Source: Galactobacter sp. (lineage in GTDB: Bacteria > Actinomycetota > Actinomycetes > Actinomycetales > Micrococcaceae). From it: a DNA stretch of 6,542 nt. The notes beneath the pieces are model-generated. The model saw only the letters and a list, made by a program, of their open reading frames with translations, was not told the DNA's origin and did no database searches. A program made the translations under genes and the position numbers. This document shows, piece after piece, positions 1 to 4,913 of this stretch. The stretch covers positions 1 through 6,542 of the forward strand of contig JALAHE010000284.1 in assembly GCA_022712075.1 (NCBI GenBank), in the 5' to 3' direction. Each line of letters begins with the position of its first letter. Within the stretch, counting starts at the first letter, position 1.

Positions 1-37
1 GATCCTGCCGACCACCCGCCTGCGCCCGCGCGGCTGA
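1..37 (+). CDS. possible C-terminal end of an upstream protein (partial)
   Basis: Reading from base 2 gives eleven codons (ILPTTRLRPRG) and a TGA stop at 35-37. All eleven codons end in G or C, while the other two forward frames contain several A/T third positions. That bias matches the real genes in this window, so this is plausibly the tail of a gene that starts before the window. Too little is visible to name a product. The 54 bases between this stop and the next start hold only a ribosome binding site that I can recognise. The evidence is codon bias alone. Confidence 0.35.
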   Translation, partial: ILPTTRLRPRG

Positions 38-91
38 GCCAACCACCCGCCGTCGGGCCTTCACCCCCACGCCACAGCAGAAGAGGACACC

Positions 92-421
92 ATGAGCGAG
101 ACCGAGTTCAGCATCGGCGACGACCCGGCGCAGAGCCGTTTTGAGCTGCAAGAGGGCGGCAAGGTCATCGGCTTTGCCGCCTATGTGCAGCACGACGGGC
201 GCCGCATCTTCCACCACACCGTGGTGGACGAGGCGTACAACGGGCAGGGGCTGGCGTCTCGCCTCGTCGCCGCCGCGCTGCGCGAGACCTTCGACGCCGG
301 CCTGGCGGTGGTACCGGTGTGCCCGTACGTCCGCTCGTGGCTCGAGCGCCACCCCGACGTCGCCGAGCGCACCTCCGCGCCGGACGCGAGCGACTTCGAG
401 GCGCTGCGTTCCCTCGCCTGA
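92..421 (+). CDS. GNAT family N-acetyltransferase, COG2388 type
   Basis: This 109-residue protein is a minimal, single-domain GCN5-related acetyltransferase of the small COG2388/YjdJ-like group, which uses acetyl-CoA to acetylate an unknown acceptor. An N-terminal beta sheet (residues about 14-45) leads to the acetyl-CoA pyrophosphate-binding turn and helix, with Gly51, Gly53 and Ala55 in the run YNGQGLASRLV. The block VVPVCPYVRSWLERHP (73-88) is the typical family C-terminus, where the strand ends in a conserved Cys-Pro (Cys77-Pro78) followed by a helix ending in RHP. Length is normal for the group. The ATG at 92 has AGAAGAGGA at 79-87, giving GAGG five bases from the start. No signal peptide or membrane segment is present, so it is cytosolic. 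A hairpin directly after the stop suggests it is transcribed apart from the stress protein downstream. The family call is firm; the substrate is unknown. Confidence 0.88.
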   Translation: MSETEFSIGDDPAQSRFELQEGGKVIGFAAYVQHDGRRIFHHTVVDEAYNGQGLASRLVAAALRETFDAGLAVVPVCPYVRSWLERHPDVAERTSAPDASDFEALRSLA

Positions 422-435
422 GCGGGGGAGCCCGC
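422..435 (+). terminator. candidate hairpin just after the acetyltransferase stop
   Basis: GCGGG (422-426) and CCCGC (431-435) form a perfect 5-bp stem around a GGAG loop, starting at the base after the TGA at 419-421. No T-run follows, so it is not a classical intrinsic terminator. U-less hairpins are common at gene ends in actinobacteria, and short GC stems are also common by chance in such DNA. Confidence 0.35.
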
Positions 436-463
436 AGCGCGAGTCCCGCCACAGCCGAGGTCA

Positions 464-484
464 AACCCCGTGCCCGGAGGGGTT
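464..484 (+). terminator. candidate stem-loop upstream of the stress-protein gene
   Basis: AACCCC (464-469) pairs with GGGGTT (479-484) around a 9-nt loop. The stem includes two A-T pairs, which makes it less trivial than an all-GC match. It ends nine bases before the candidate TATTCT -10 element and so covers the expected -35 position. It could be a terminator for the acetyltransferase, an operator for the stress-protein promoter, or neither. Confidence 0.3.
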
Positions 485-492
485 CGGCGCGC

Positions 493-498
493 TATTCT
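493..498 (+). promoter_or_regulatory. candidate -10 element for the universal stress protein
   Basis: TATTCT keeps the key T1, A2 and T6 of the TANNNT -10 pattern and stands out in GC-rich DNA. No TTGACA-like hexamer lies 16-19 bases upstream. If it is used, the 5' leader is about 65-70 nt, ending in an AT-richer stretch and the ribosome binding site at 560-566. Confidence 0.35.
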
Positions 499-558
499 CA
501 CTGAGGAGTAGAGCATCACGCGCGCCGGTATCCCGCAGGCCGCAGCGATTCATTTGAT

Positions 559-572
559 TGGAAGGACTTCCA
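559..572 (+). promoter_or_regulatory. ribosome binding site inside an inverted repeat, stress-protein gene
   Basis: TGGAAG (559-564) and CTTCCA (567-572) are perfect inverted arms separated by GA. The arms contain the whole Shine-Dalgarno sequence (GGAAGGA, 560-566) and the A of the ATG at 572. In RNA the arms could form a 5-bp hairpin with a GGAC loop, masking the ribosome binding site. This element decides the start of the gene: the alternative TTG at 554 has no such site. Confidence 0.5.
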
Positions 573-1000
573 TGAGCACCTACATCGTCGGCGTCGACGG
601 ATCCGAGACCGCCTTCAAGGCAGCCAGCCGCGCCGCTGAGCTCGCCGCCAAGACCGGCGACAAGCTGCTGGTTCTTTCGGCTCACTCCAAGGACAACACC
701 GAGGTCGTCACCATCGGTTCCGACACCTGGATCCTCGACGACGCAGATCAGGCCGGCAAGCTGGCCGAGCGCATCGCCGTGCGCCTGCGCGAGGAGAACC
801 CCGAGGCCTCCATCGAGTCCGGCGCCGTCTTCGGCAAGCCGGTCGACGCCCTGATCGGTGCCGCCAAGGACAACTCGGCCCAGGTCATCTTTGTCGGCAA
901 CGTCGGAACCCACGGCCTCGGTCGCGTGCTGGGCTCCGTCGCCACCGGCGTCATCCACAATGCCCCGTGCGATGTGTACGTGGTCCGCACCGTCGACTGA
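572..1000 (+). CDS. universal stress protein, UspA family
   Basis: This 142-residue, single-domain universal stress protein has the usual length and is expected to be a cytosolic nucleotide-binding dimer. The first strand MSTYIVGVDGSE carries the conserved Asp9 that contacts the adenine in ATP-binding members. The C-terminal phosphate-binding loop is Gly109-x2-Gly112-x8-Gly121-Ser122, one residue shorter in the spacer than the G-x2-G-x9-G-S/T motif of the archaeal MJ0577 type. ATP binding therefore seems likely. The domain closes with the typical strand HNAPCDVYVVRT. Codons are strongly biased: every Arg is CGC, every Lys is AAG, and Ala is mainly GCC with no GCG, unlike the GCG-rich neighbours. 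This suggests high expression. The start is ATG 572, supported by GGAAGGA six bases upstream. The LysR-like gene starts ten bases after the stop and may be co-transcribed. Which stress it answers cannot be told. Confidence 0.93.
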   Translation: MSTYIVGVDGSETAFKAASRAAELAAKTGDKLLVLSAHSKDNTEVVTIGSDTWILDDADQAGKLAERIAVRLREENPEASIESGAVFGKPVDALIGAAKDNSAQVIFVGNVGTHGLGRVLGSVATGVIHNAPCDVYVVRTVD

Positions 1001-1010
1001 TCGGTAGCTC

Positions 1011-1982
1011 GTGTCCGAATTGAACCTGGCTTACGCCCCCGGCGTCATGCCAGCCAAGTGGCTCATCCGCTTCACGGACACGCATCAGGAAGACACGGTG
1101 CACGCCCGGCCGCTGCCCGAGGGGATCGATCCCCTCGAGGAGCTTGCGGCCGGGCGTGCGCGCGTTGTTCTGCTGCGTTTCCCCGAAGGAGCCTCCCCCG
1201 CCGGTCCCGGCCTGCACGTCATTGAGCTCTACACCGAGCGCGCCGGCCTCTGCGCGCCCAAGGACCATGAGGTGGAGTACTACGACGAACATGCCGTGAT
1301 CCCGGCCGCCGACGCCGCGGCGTGGTCGCGCCTGGATCCGGCCGACTACCCGGTCGAGGTGGGTGGCGTGGCCATGATGCTCGAGGTCGTCGCCTCCGGC
1401 GCTGGCGCCGTGGCGTCCGTGCCCCAGCCCCTCGCGCGCCTGCACGCCCGCAAGGACGTGGTGTGGCGCGAGGTGGAGGGCGAGCCCGCCACCAAGGTGG
1501 GCCTCGCGTGGCTGCGCGTGGATCCCTCGCTGCCCGACGACGCGCAGGCCCTCGCGCTCGAGGCGAACGCCGACCCGCTGCTCGAGGAATTCATCGGCGT
1601 GGTCCGCGGGCGCAGGGCCGGCAGCTCCCGCCAGCCCTCCGTGCGCGAGCGCGAGCAGGACGAGGCGGTGCAACGCCGCAAGGACCGCGCCGCCTCGCAG
1701 TCGGCGGAGGCCAAGGCGGCGCACGCCGCCAAGCTGAACCCCGTGCAGGCCGCCAAGCCTGCTCCGGCGCCTCAGGCGGCCGGGGACGGCGCGGAGGGTG
1801 CCGACGGCGCGGACGACGCCGCGGCGTCGAGCAAGCGCCAGGGTTGGGCCAAGGCCAAGCAGGGCCACGGCACCAAGGGCGCCAAGGCCGCGGCGAAGGC
1901 GGCGGCGAAGTCGGCGCGCTCGAAGGTCAAGCGGCCCCGGCGCGGCACGAAGGGCGGCGGGAAGGGGCGCGGGGGGCGCTGA
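1011..1982 (+). CDS. LysR-type substrate-binding domain protein without HTH, basic C-terminal tail
   Basis: Residues 1-200 (of 323) resemble the effector-binding domain of LysR-type regulators as found in a group of stand-alone actinobacterial proteins. The domain opens LNLAYAPGVMPAKWL, has a second lobe around VGGVAMMLEVVASGAG (117-132) and ends EEFIGVVRGRR (192-202). The usual N-terminal winged helix is absent. It cannot lie just upstream in frame, because TAG at 1005-1007 precedes the GTG start. Residues 203-323 form a low-complexity tail rich in Ala, Lys and Gly. The last 51 residues have 18 Lys/Arg and no Asp/Glu, including KAAAKAAAK, which recalls histone H1-like tails of actinobacterial nucleoid proteins. 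The tail may bind nucleic acid non-specifically (inference). GTG 1011 lacks a clear Shine-Dalgarno sequence and lies ten bases after the stress-protein stop, so coupling is possible. ATG 1047 is an alternative but would cut the first strand. Ligand and target are unknown. Confidence 0.8.
   Translation: MSELNLAYAPGVMPAKWLIRFTDTHQEDTVHARPLPEGIDPLEELAAGRARVVLLRFPEGASPAGPGLHVIELYTERAGLCAPKDHEVEYYDEHAVIPAADAAAWSRLDPADYPVEVGGVAMMLEVVASGAGAVASVPQPLARLHARKDVVWREVEGEPATKVGLAWLRVDPSLPDDAQALALEANADPLLEEFIGVVRGRRAGSSRQPSVREREQDEAVQRRKDRAASQSAEAKAAHAAKLNPVQAAKPAPAPQAAGDGAEGADGADDAAASSKRQGWAKAKQGHGTKGAKAAAKAAAKSARSKVKRPRRGTKGGGKGRGGR
1118..1137. repeat. perfect 20-bp palindrome inside the LysR-like gene
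   Basis: CGAGGGGATCGATCCCCTCG equals its own reverse complement over all 20 bases. It lies about 107 bases into the coding sequence and encodes part of PEGIDPLEE. In RNA it could form an 8-bp stem with a UCGA loop; in DNA it is a symmetric site for a dimeric protein. It is the longest perfect palindrome I found in the window. Function is unknown. Confidence 0.6.
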
Positions 1983-1997
1983 GTATCGCCTTTTGGC

Positions 1998-2021
1998 GTC
2001 CGGCGGTTCGCGGATCTTTTT
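1998..2021 (+). terminator. candidate intrinsic terminator of the LysR-like gene
   Basis: TCCG (1999-2002) pairs with CGGA (2011-2014), extended by a G-T wobble at 1998/2015, around an 8-nt loop. It is followed by TCTTTTT at 2015-2021. A five-T run is rare in this DNA and it lies 15-40 bases after the stop codon, where a terminator is expected. The stem is short and the tiny CGCC-TTTT-GGCG hairpin at 1987-1998 just before it may contribute. Confidence 0.4.
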
Positions 2022-2041
2022 CGACTCCAGGGTCAAAGGAT

Positions 2042-2071
2042 GTGACGCGATCCACTTTTTTAGGCCATGAT
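2042..2071 (+). promoter_or_regulatory. candidate promoter of the GntR/FadR-type regulator
   Basis: GTGACG (2042-2047, four of six matches to TTGACA) is followed after 18 bases by CATGAT (2066-2071, four of six to TATAAT). They lie in the most AT-rich intergenic stretch of the window. The predicted start point, near 2078, would give a leader of about 38 nt with the ribosome binding site GGAAGAGG at 2102-2109. I found no GTNNNAC-type FadR-family operator here. Confidence 0.42.
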
Positions 2072-2115
2072 GAGGCAGGCGCGTCGTGCGTGGCGGGCGC
2101 CGGAAGAGGCAAGCC

Positions 2116-2904
2116 ATGGCATCGAAAACCGCCCCCGCGGCCGTGCTCCAAGAGGGAGTCGTGGACGCGCTGGGCCGCGAGATCGTGGATGGCGAGGTCC
2201 TTCCGGGGCATCGCTACACGCTCGAGGGGCTCCAGGAGCGCTTCGAGATCTCGCGGACCGTGGCGCGCGACGCCATGCGCTCGCTCGAGTCGCTCGGGCT
2301 GGTCGAGTCCCGGCGCCGCGTGGGCCTCTCGGTCCAGGCGCCGCGGCGCTGGAACGTGCACCACCCGCGCGTCATCCGCTGGCGGCTCGAGGGACAGCAC
2401 CGCTCCACCCAGTACCGCGAGCTGGCCGAGCTGCGCATCGCCGTGGAACCGCTCGCCGCCGCCTGTGCAGCGGTCCGCGCCGACGCGGCAGCCCGCATCC
2501 GCCTGCGGGAGCTGGCCCAAGAGCTGCACGAGCACGGCCGCGCCGGGGACGCCGACGCGTTCCTGCGCGCCGACGTCGAGTTCCACGCGCTCATCCTGAA
2601 CTCCAGCGGCAACACCATGTTCGGCTCCCTCGACGAGATCGTCGGCGAGGTGCTGGCCGGGCGCATGAGCGGCGGCGTGCTGCCCTTCGTGGCCACCGAG
2701 CGCTCGCTCGAGGCCCACACCGGTCTCGCCGCCGCCGTCGCCGGCGGCGACGCCGAGGAGGCCGAGCGGCTGGCCCGCGAGGTCGTCGGCGAGGTCCGCG
2801 ACGCCCTCGCGACGGGCCTCGATCCCGTGGGCGAGACGCCGGGAACGGGCGAGGGCGATCGCATCCTCGCCGCCCGCCGGACCGCCGGCGCCCTCGGGAA
2901 GTAG
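2116..2904 (+). CDS. GntR family transcriptional regulator, FadR subfamily (FCD domain)
   Basis: This 262-residue regulator has a GntR winged helix-turn-helix (about 12-75), with a recognition helix in ISRTVARDAMRSLESLGL (45-62). An all-helical FCD effector domain follows (about 98-232). The linker RWNVHHPRVIRWRLEG (78-93) resembles FadR-subfamily regulators of sugar-acid genes such as gluconate or galactonate operons, but is not proof of ligand. Of the usual Asp plus three His metal ligands, Asp153 and His157 (DVEFH) and His201 are visible, while the expected third His aligns with Val223. Metal binding may be lost or altered. ATG 2116 is chosen over GTG 2086 because GGAAGAGG lies six bases upstream. 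It is flanked by its own candidate promoter and a hairpin after the stop. Targets are unknown: neither the crotonase nor the sugar kinase downstream is an obvious sugar-acid gene. Confidence 0.88.
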   Translation: MASKTAPAAVLQEGVVDALGREIVDGEVLPGHRYTLEGLQERFEISRTVARDAMRSLESLGLVESRRRVGLSVQAPRRWNVHHPRVIRWRLEGQHRSTQYRELAELRIAVEPLAAACAAVRADAAARIRLRELAQELHEHGRAGDADAFLRADVEFHALILNSSGNTMFGSLDEIVGEVLAGRMSGGVLPFVATERSLEAHTGLAAAVAGGDAEEAERLAREVVGEVRDALATGLDPVGETPGTGEGDRILAARRTAGALGK

Positions 2905-2933
2905 GCGGCGCCGGGCCGCGCCAGCCTCCCTCC

Positions 2934-2952
2934 CGCCCCGCTGGAAGGGGCG
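2934..2952 (+). terminator. candidate hairpin after the GntR-type regulator
   Basis: CGCCCC (2934-2939) and GGGGCG (2947-2952) form a perfect 6-bp stem with a 7-nt loop, about 30 bases after the stop codon at 2902-2904. There is no T-run. Position fits a terminator, but the all-GC stem is weak evidence in this composition. Confidence 0.3.
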
Positions 2953-3025
2953 CTGCGCGCCCGGGCCGGCCACGCGGCGTCGTGCACCTCTGGCATGCTG
3001 GGGGTGACGCAGGCCACGCGCCCGC

Positions 3026-3050
3026 CGGCGGTGACCCCGCCGCGGCGGGG
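3026..3050 (+). promoter_or_regulatory. overlapping inverted repeats just upstream of the enoyl-CoA hydratase
   Basis: CCCCGCCGCGGCGGGG (3035-3050) is a perfect 16-bp palindrome ending ten bases before the GGAGG ribosome binding site at 3061. It overlaps a second inverted repeat, CGGCGG (3026-3031) with CCGCCG (3037-3042) around TGACC. The two hairpins share bases and exclude each other in RNA. They could be an operator or leader hairpins; high GC content makes a chance origin possible. Confidence 0.35.
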
Positions 3051-3069
3051 CACCAGAACCGGAGGAAGC

Positions 3070-3879
3070 ATGCAGCTGGGCACGTACGCCACCCTTGAGC
3101 TCGAGACCCGCGGGGCAGCGCTCATCGTCACGATCAACCGCCCCGAGGCGCTCAACGCGCTCGCGGCGGCCGTGGTGGAGGACCTGGGGTCCCTGACGCG
3201 CAAGCTCGCGGCCCTCGGCCGCGACGGCGACTGGCCCGTGCGCGGCGTGATCATCACGGGCTCGGGCGAGAAGTCCTTCGTGGCCGGCGCCGACATCGTG
3301 GAGATGAGCTCCATGAACGCCCAGGCCGCCACCGACTACGGGCGCGCCATGCACCGCGTGACGCAGGGCCTCGAGGCGCTGCCGATCCCCGTCATCGCCG
3401 CGGTCAACGGCTTCGCGCTCGGCGGCGGCTGCGAGCTGGCCCTCGCCTGCGACTGGATCTACGCGAGCGCCAACGCGCGCTTCGCCCAGCCCGAGGTCAA
3501 CCTCGGCCTCGTCCCCGGCTTCGGCGGCGCCGTGCGCCTGCCGCGCCGCGTCTCCCCCGGCATCGCGCGCGAGCTGATCCTCACGGGCCGGCAGGTCAAG
3601 GCCGAGGAGGCGCTGCGCATCGGCCTCGTGAACCGCGTCTTGGCCGACAAGGCCGAGCTGCTCGACGCCGCCGTGGCCACGATCGAGGAGATCGCCACCA
3701 AGGCGCCCACCGCCGTGGCCAACGCCAAGGCGGCCATGGAGGCGATGGTTGGCCTCTCCACGGCCGAGGCGCTCGAGGTCGAGTCCGATTCCTTCCGCGC
3801 CGCCTTCCTCACGGAGGACTCCGTGGAGGGGCGCGAGGCGTTCGTTTCAAAGCGCGCCGCCGTCTTCCCGGGGCGCTGA
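3070..3879 (+). CDS. enoyl-CoA hydratase / crotonase family
   Basis: This 269-residue protein has the normal length for a short-chain enoyl-CoA hydratase, which adds water across trans-2-enoyl-CoA in fatty-acid or related acyl-CoA degradation. The oxyanion-hole segments are KSFVAGADI (68-76) and NGFALGGGCELALACD (113-128). Both catalytic glutamates are in place: Glu122 in GGGCEL and Glu142 in QPEVNLGLVPGFGG, matching Glu144 and Glu164 of the rat enzyme. Hydratase rather than isomerase or hydrolase activity is therefore likely, though acyl-chain preference (crotonyl- or 3-hydroxybutyryl-CoA versus longer) cannot be read. The C-terminal helices with AEEALRIGLVNRV (178-190) are typical. ATG 3070 has GGAGGAAG at 3061-3068. 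No other beta-oxidation gene is in view and intergenic gaps flank it, so it is probably its own transcription unit. Confidence 0.93.
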   Translation: MQLGTYATLELETRGAALIVTINRPEALNALAAAVVEDLGSLTRKLAALGRDGDWPVRGVIITGSGEKSFVAGADIVEMSSMNAQAATDYGRAMHRVTQGLEALPIPVIAAVNGFALGGGCELALACDWIYASANARFAQPEVNLGLVPGFGGAVRLPRRVSPGIARELILTGRQVKAEEALRIGLVNRVLADKAELLDAAVATIEEIATKAPTAVANAKAAMEAMVGLSTAEALEVESDSFRAAFLTEDSVEGREAFVSKRAAVFPGR

Positions 3880-3908
3880 GCCGGGGGCCGGCGCGGCGCT
3901 GAACCGGG
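3872..3908. repeat. 14-bp direct repeat spanning the enoyl-CoA hydratase stop
   Basis: GGCGCTGAGCCGGG (3872-3885) recurs as GGCGCTGAACCGGG (3895-3908), 13 of 14 identical with a 23-base period. The first copy holds the TGA stop at 3877-3879. This may be a small local duplication or replication slippage. No function is apparent. Confidence 0.5.
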
Positions 3909-3922
3909 CGCCGAAGGCGCCC
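3906..3922 (+). terminator. strong hairpin between enoyl-CoA hydratase and sugar kinase
   Basis: GGGCGCC (3906-3912) and GGCGCCC (3916-3922) are perfect 7-bp arms around GAA, beginning 27 bases after the stop. No T-run follows. As RNA it is a very stable hairpin and a plausible terminator. As DNA it covers the -35 position of the TAGACT promoter candidate at 3930, so an operator role is equally possible. Confidence 0.45.
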
Positions 3923-3929
3923 CGCGCCC

Positions 3930-3935
3930 TAGACT
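3930..3935 (+). promoter_or_regulatory. candidate -10 element of the kinase-phosphatase-phosphodiesterase operon
   Basis: TAGACT fits the TANNNT -10 pattern typical of GC-rich actinobacteria and is the only such element in the gap before the kinase. There is no recognisable -35 hexamer at 16-19 bases; that position is filled by the 3906-3922 inverted repeat. Use of this element would give a leader of about 48 nt before ATG 3990. Confidence 0.4.
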
Positions 3936-3989
3936 GGGCGAGAGTCAGGCTGGGCGCGCGCGGCGCCGGATGCGGAAGGGATCAAGCTG

Positions 3990-4913
3990 ATGTTCCTGGT
4001 CATGGGCGAGGCCCTTGTCGACGTGATCTCGGGCGGCATCGAGCCCCCCACCACCCATGTGGGCGGCAGCCCGCTCAACGTGGCGGTGGGCCTCGCGCGC
4101 CTCGACGTCCCGGTGACCCTCGTGACCCGCTACGGGCGCGACGAGTACGGGACCCTGGTCCACGAGACCCTGCAGCGCAACGGCGTCGCCGAGCTCCTGG
4201 GCGCCGACGAGTTCCCCACGGCCACGGCCCACGGCATCCTCGACCCGGCCGGCAGCGCCGACTACGAGTTCGACACGGTCCAGTGGAGCCTCGAGGGCTT
4301 CACCGGCGTGCTGGCCCAGCGCGCGCTCGAGGACGCCGAGGCCCTGCACGTGGGTTCCCTCGGTGCCGCCCTGGAGCCCGGCGCCAGCACGGTGCGCCGC
4401 GCCGTGCAGGAGGCCCGCCCGCACGCGACCATCAGCTACGACCCCAACGTCCGCCCGCGCCTCACGCCGGACCGCGCCGCCGCGCGCACCCGCGTGGAGG
4501 GCTTCATCGCCCTCGCCGACGTGGTGCGCGCCTCCGACTCGGACCTGGCCTGGCTCTACCCAGATCGCGACCCGATCGAGACGGCGCGCTCCTGGCTCGC
4601 GGCCGGGCCCTCCGTGGTCATCCTGACCATGGGCGCTGGCGGCGCGCACGGCTTTGCGCGCAACGGCGACGTGCACGTCTCGGCGATCGAGGCGGACGTC
4701 GAGGACACCGTGGGCGCCGGCGACTCGTCCATGGCTGCCGTGCTCATGGGCCTCTCCGAGCGCGGCTACGTCGGCCCCGGCCGCCGCGAGGCCCTGCGCG
4801 AGATCAGTGCGGAGGAGCTGCGCTCCATCATGCAGCTCGCGGCCAAGGCCTCCTCCATCACCGTGTCCCGGGCCGGCGCCAACCCGCCGACACGCGCGGA
4901 GCTTGGGGCATGA
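3990..4913 (+). CDS. PfkB family carbohydrate kinase, fructokinase-like
   Basis: This 307-residue member of the ribokinase/PfkB superfamily transfers phosphate from ATP to a sugar or sugar derivative in the cytosol. It opens with MGEALVDVI and the substrate-side motif GGSPLNVAVGLARL (25-38). The anion-hole and catalytic motif DTVGAGDS is at 239-246, with the catalytic base expected to be Asp245. The nucleotide-side C-terminus ITVSRAGANPPTRAEL closely matches fructokinase-like members. Fructose is a reasonable guess, but PfkB specificity is unreliable from sequence and 2-keto-3-deoxygluconate or ribose-type substrates cannot be excluded. ATG 3990 has GGAAGGG at 3974-3980; ATG 4002 in frame is less well placed. 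The stop overlaps the ATG of the phosphatase gene by four bases, so the two are probably translationally coupled. No sugar transporter is in the window. Confidence 0.9.
   Translation: MFLVMGEALVDVISGGIEPPTTHVGGSPLNVAVGLARLDVPVTLVTRYGRDEYGTLVHETLQRNGVAELLGADEFPTATAHGILDPAGSADYEFDTVQWSLEGFTGVLAQRALEDAEALHVGSLGAALEPGASTVRRAVQEARPHATISYDPNVRPRLTPDRAAARTRVEGFIALADVVRASDSDLAWLYPDRDPIETARSWLAAGPSVVILTMGAGGAHGFARNGDVHVSAIEADVEDTVGAGDSSMAAVLMGLSERGYVGPGRREALREISAEELRSIMQLAAKASSITVSRAGANPPTRAELGA

Noticed and set aside
459..467. GGTCAAACC as a FadR-family GTNNNAC operator
   Set aside because: It has only the minimal half-sites, lacks the outer T/A positions, lies before the stress-protein gene rather than a likely target, and such matches occur often by chance.
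2086..2115. Upstream GTG start for the GntR-type regulator
   Set aside because: It would add MRGGRRKRQA before the well-placed ATG 2116 and would translate through the ribosome binding site at 2102-2109.
951..2117. Long open frame on the minus strand (388 codons) opposite the LysR-like gene
   Set aside because: The translation is Arg/Leu/Ala low-complexity without motifs, while the + strand carries a recognisable LysR-type domain and consistent codon bias.
1322..2599. 425-codon + strand frame crossing from the LysR-like gene into the regulator
   Set aside because: It crosses an intergenic region with promoter and terminator signals and gives Arg/Gly-rich sequence with no domain; a shadow frame.
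2994..2999. CATGCT as a -10 element for the enoyl-CoA hydratase
   Set aside because: It matches only loosely, no -35 hexamer is present at 16-19 bases, and it overlaps a GCATGC palindrome that could arise by chance.
1927..3354. Long open frame on the minus strand (475 codons)
   Set aside because: It lies opposite the GntR-type regulator and the start of the hydratase, both of which have clear family motifs. Its translation is compositionally odd, with no recognisable domain. Long antisense frames are expected at this GC content.
3749..4909. 387-codon upstream extension of the HAD phosphatase frame
   Set aside because: The extension is off-frame translation of the hydratase end and the whole kinase. 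The real start is ATG 4910, with GGAG upstream and the DLDGT motif at residues 7-11.
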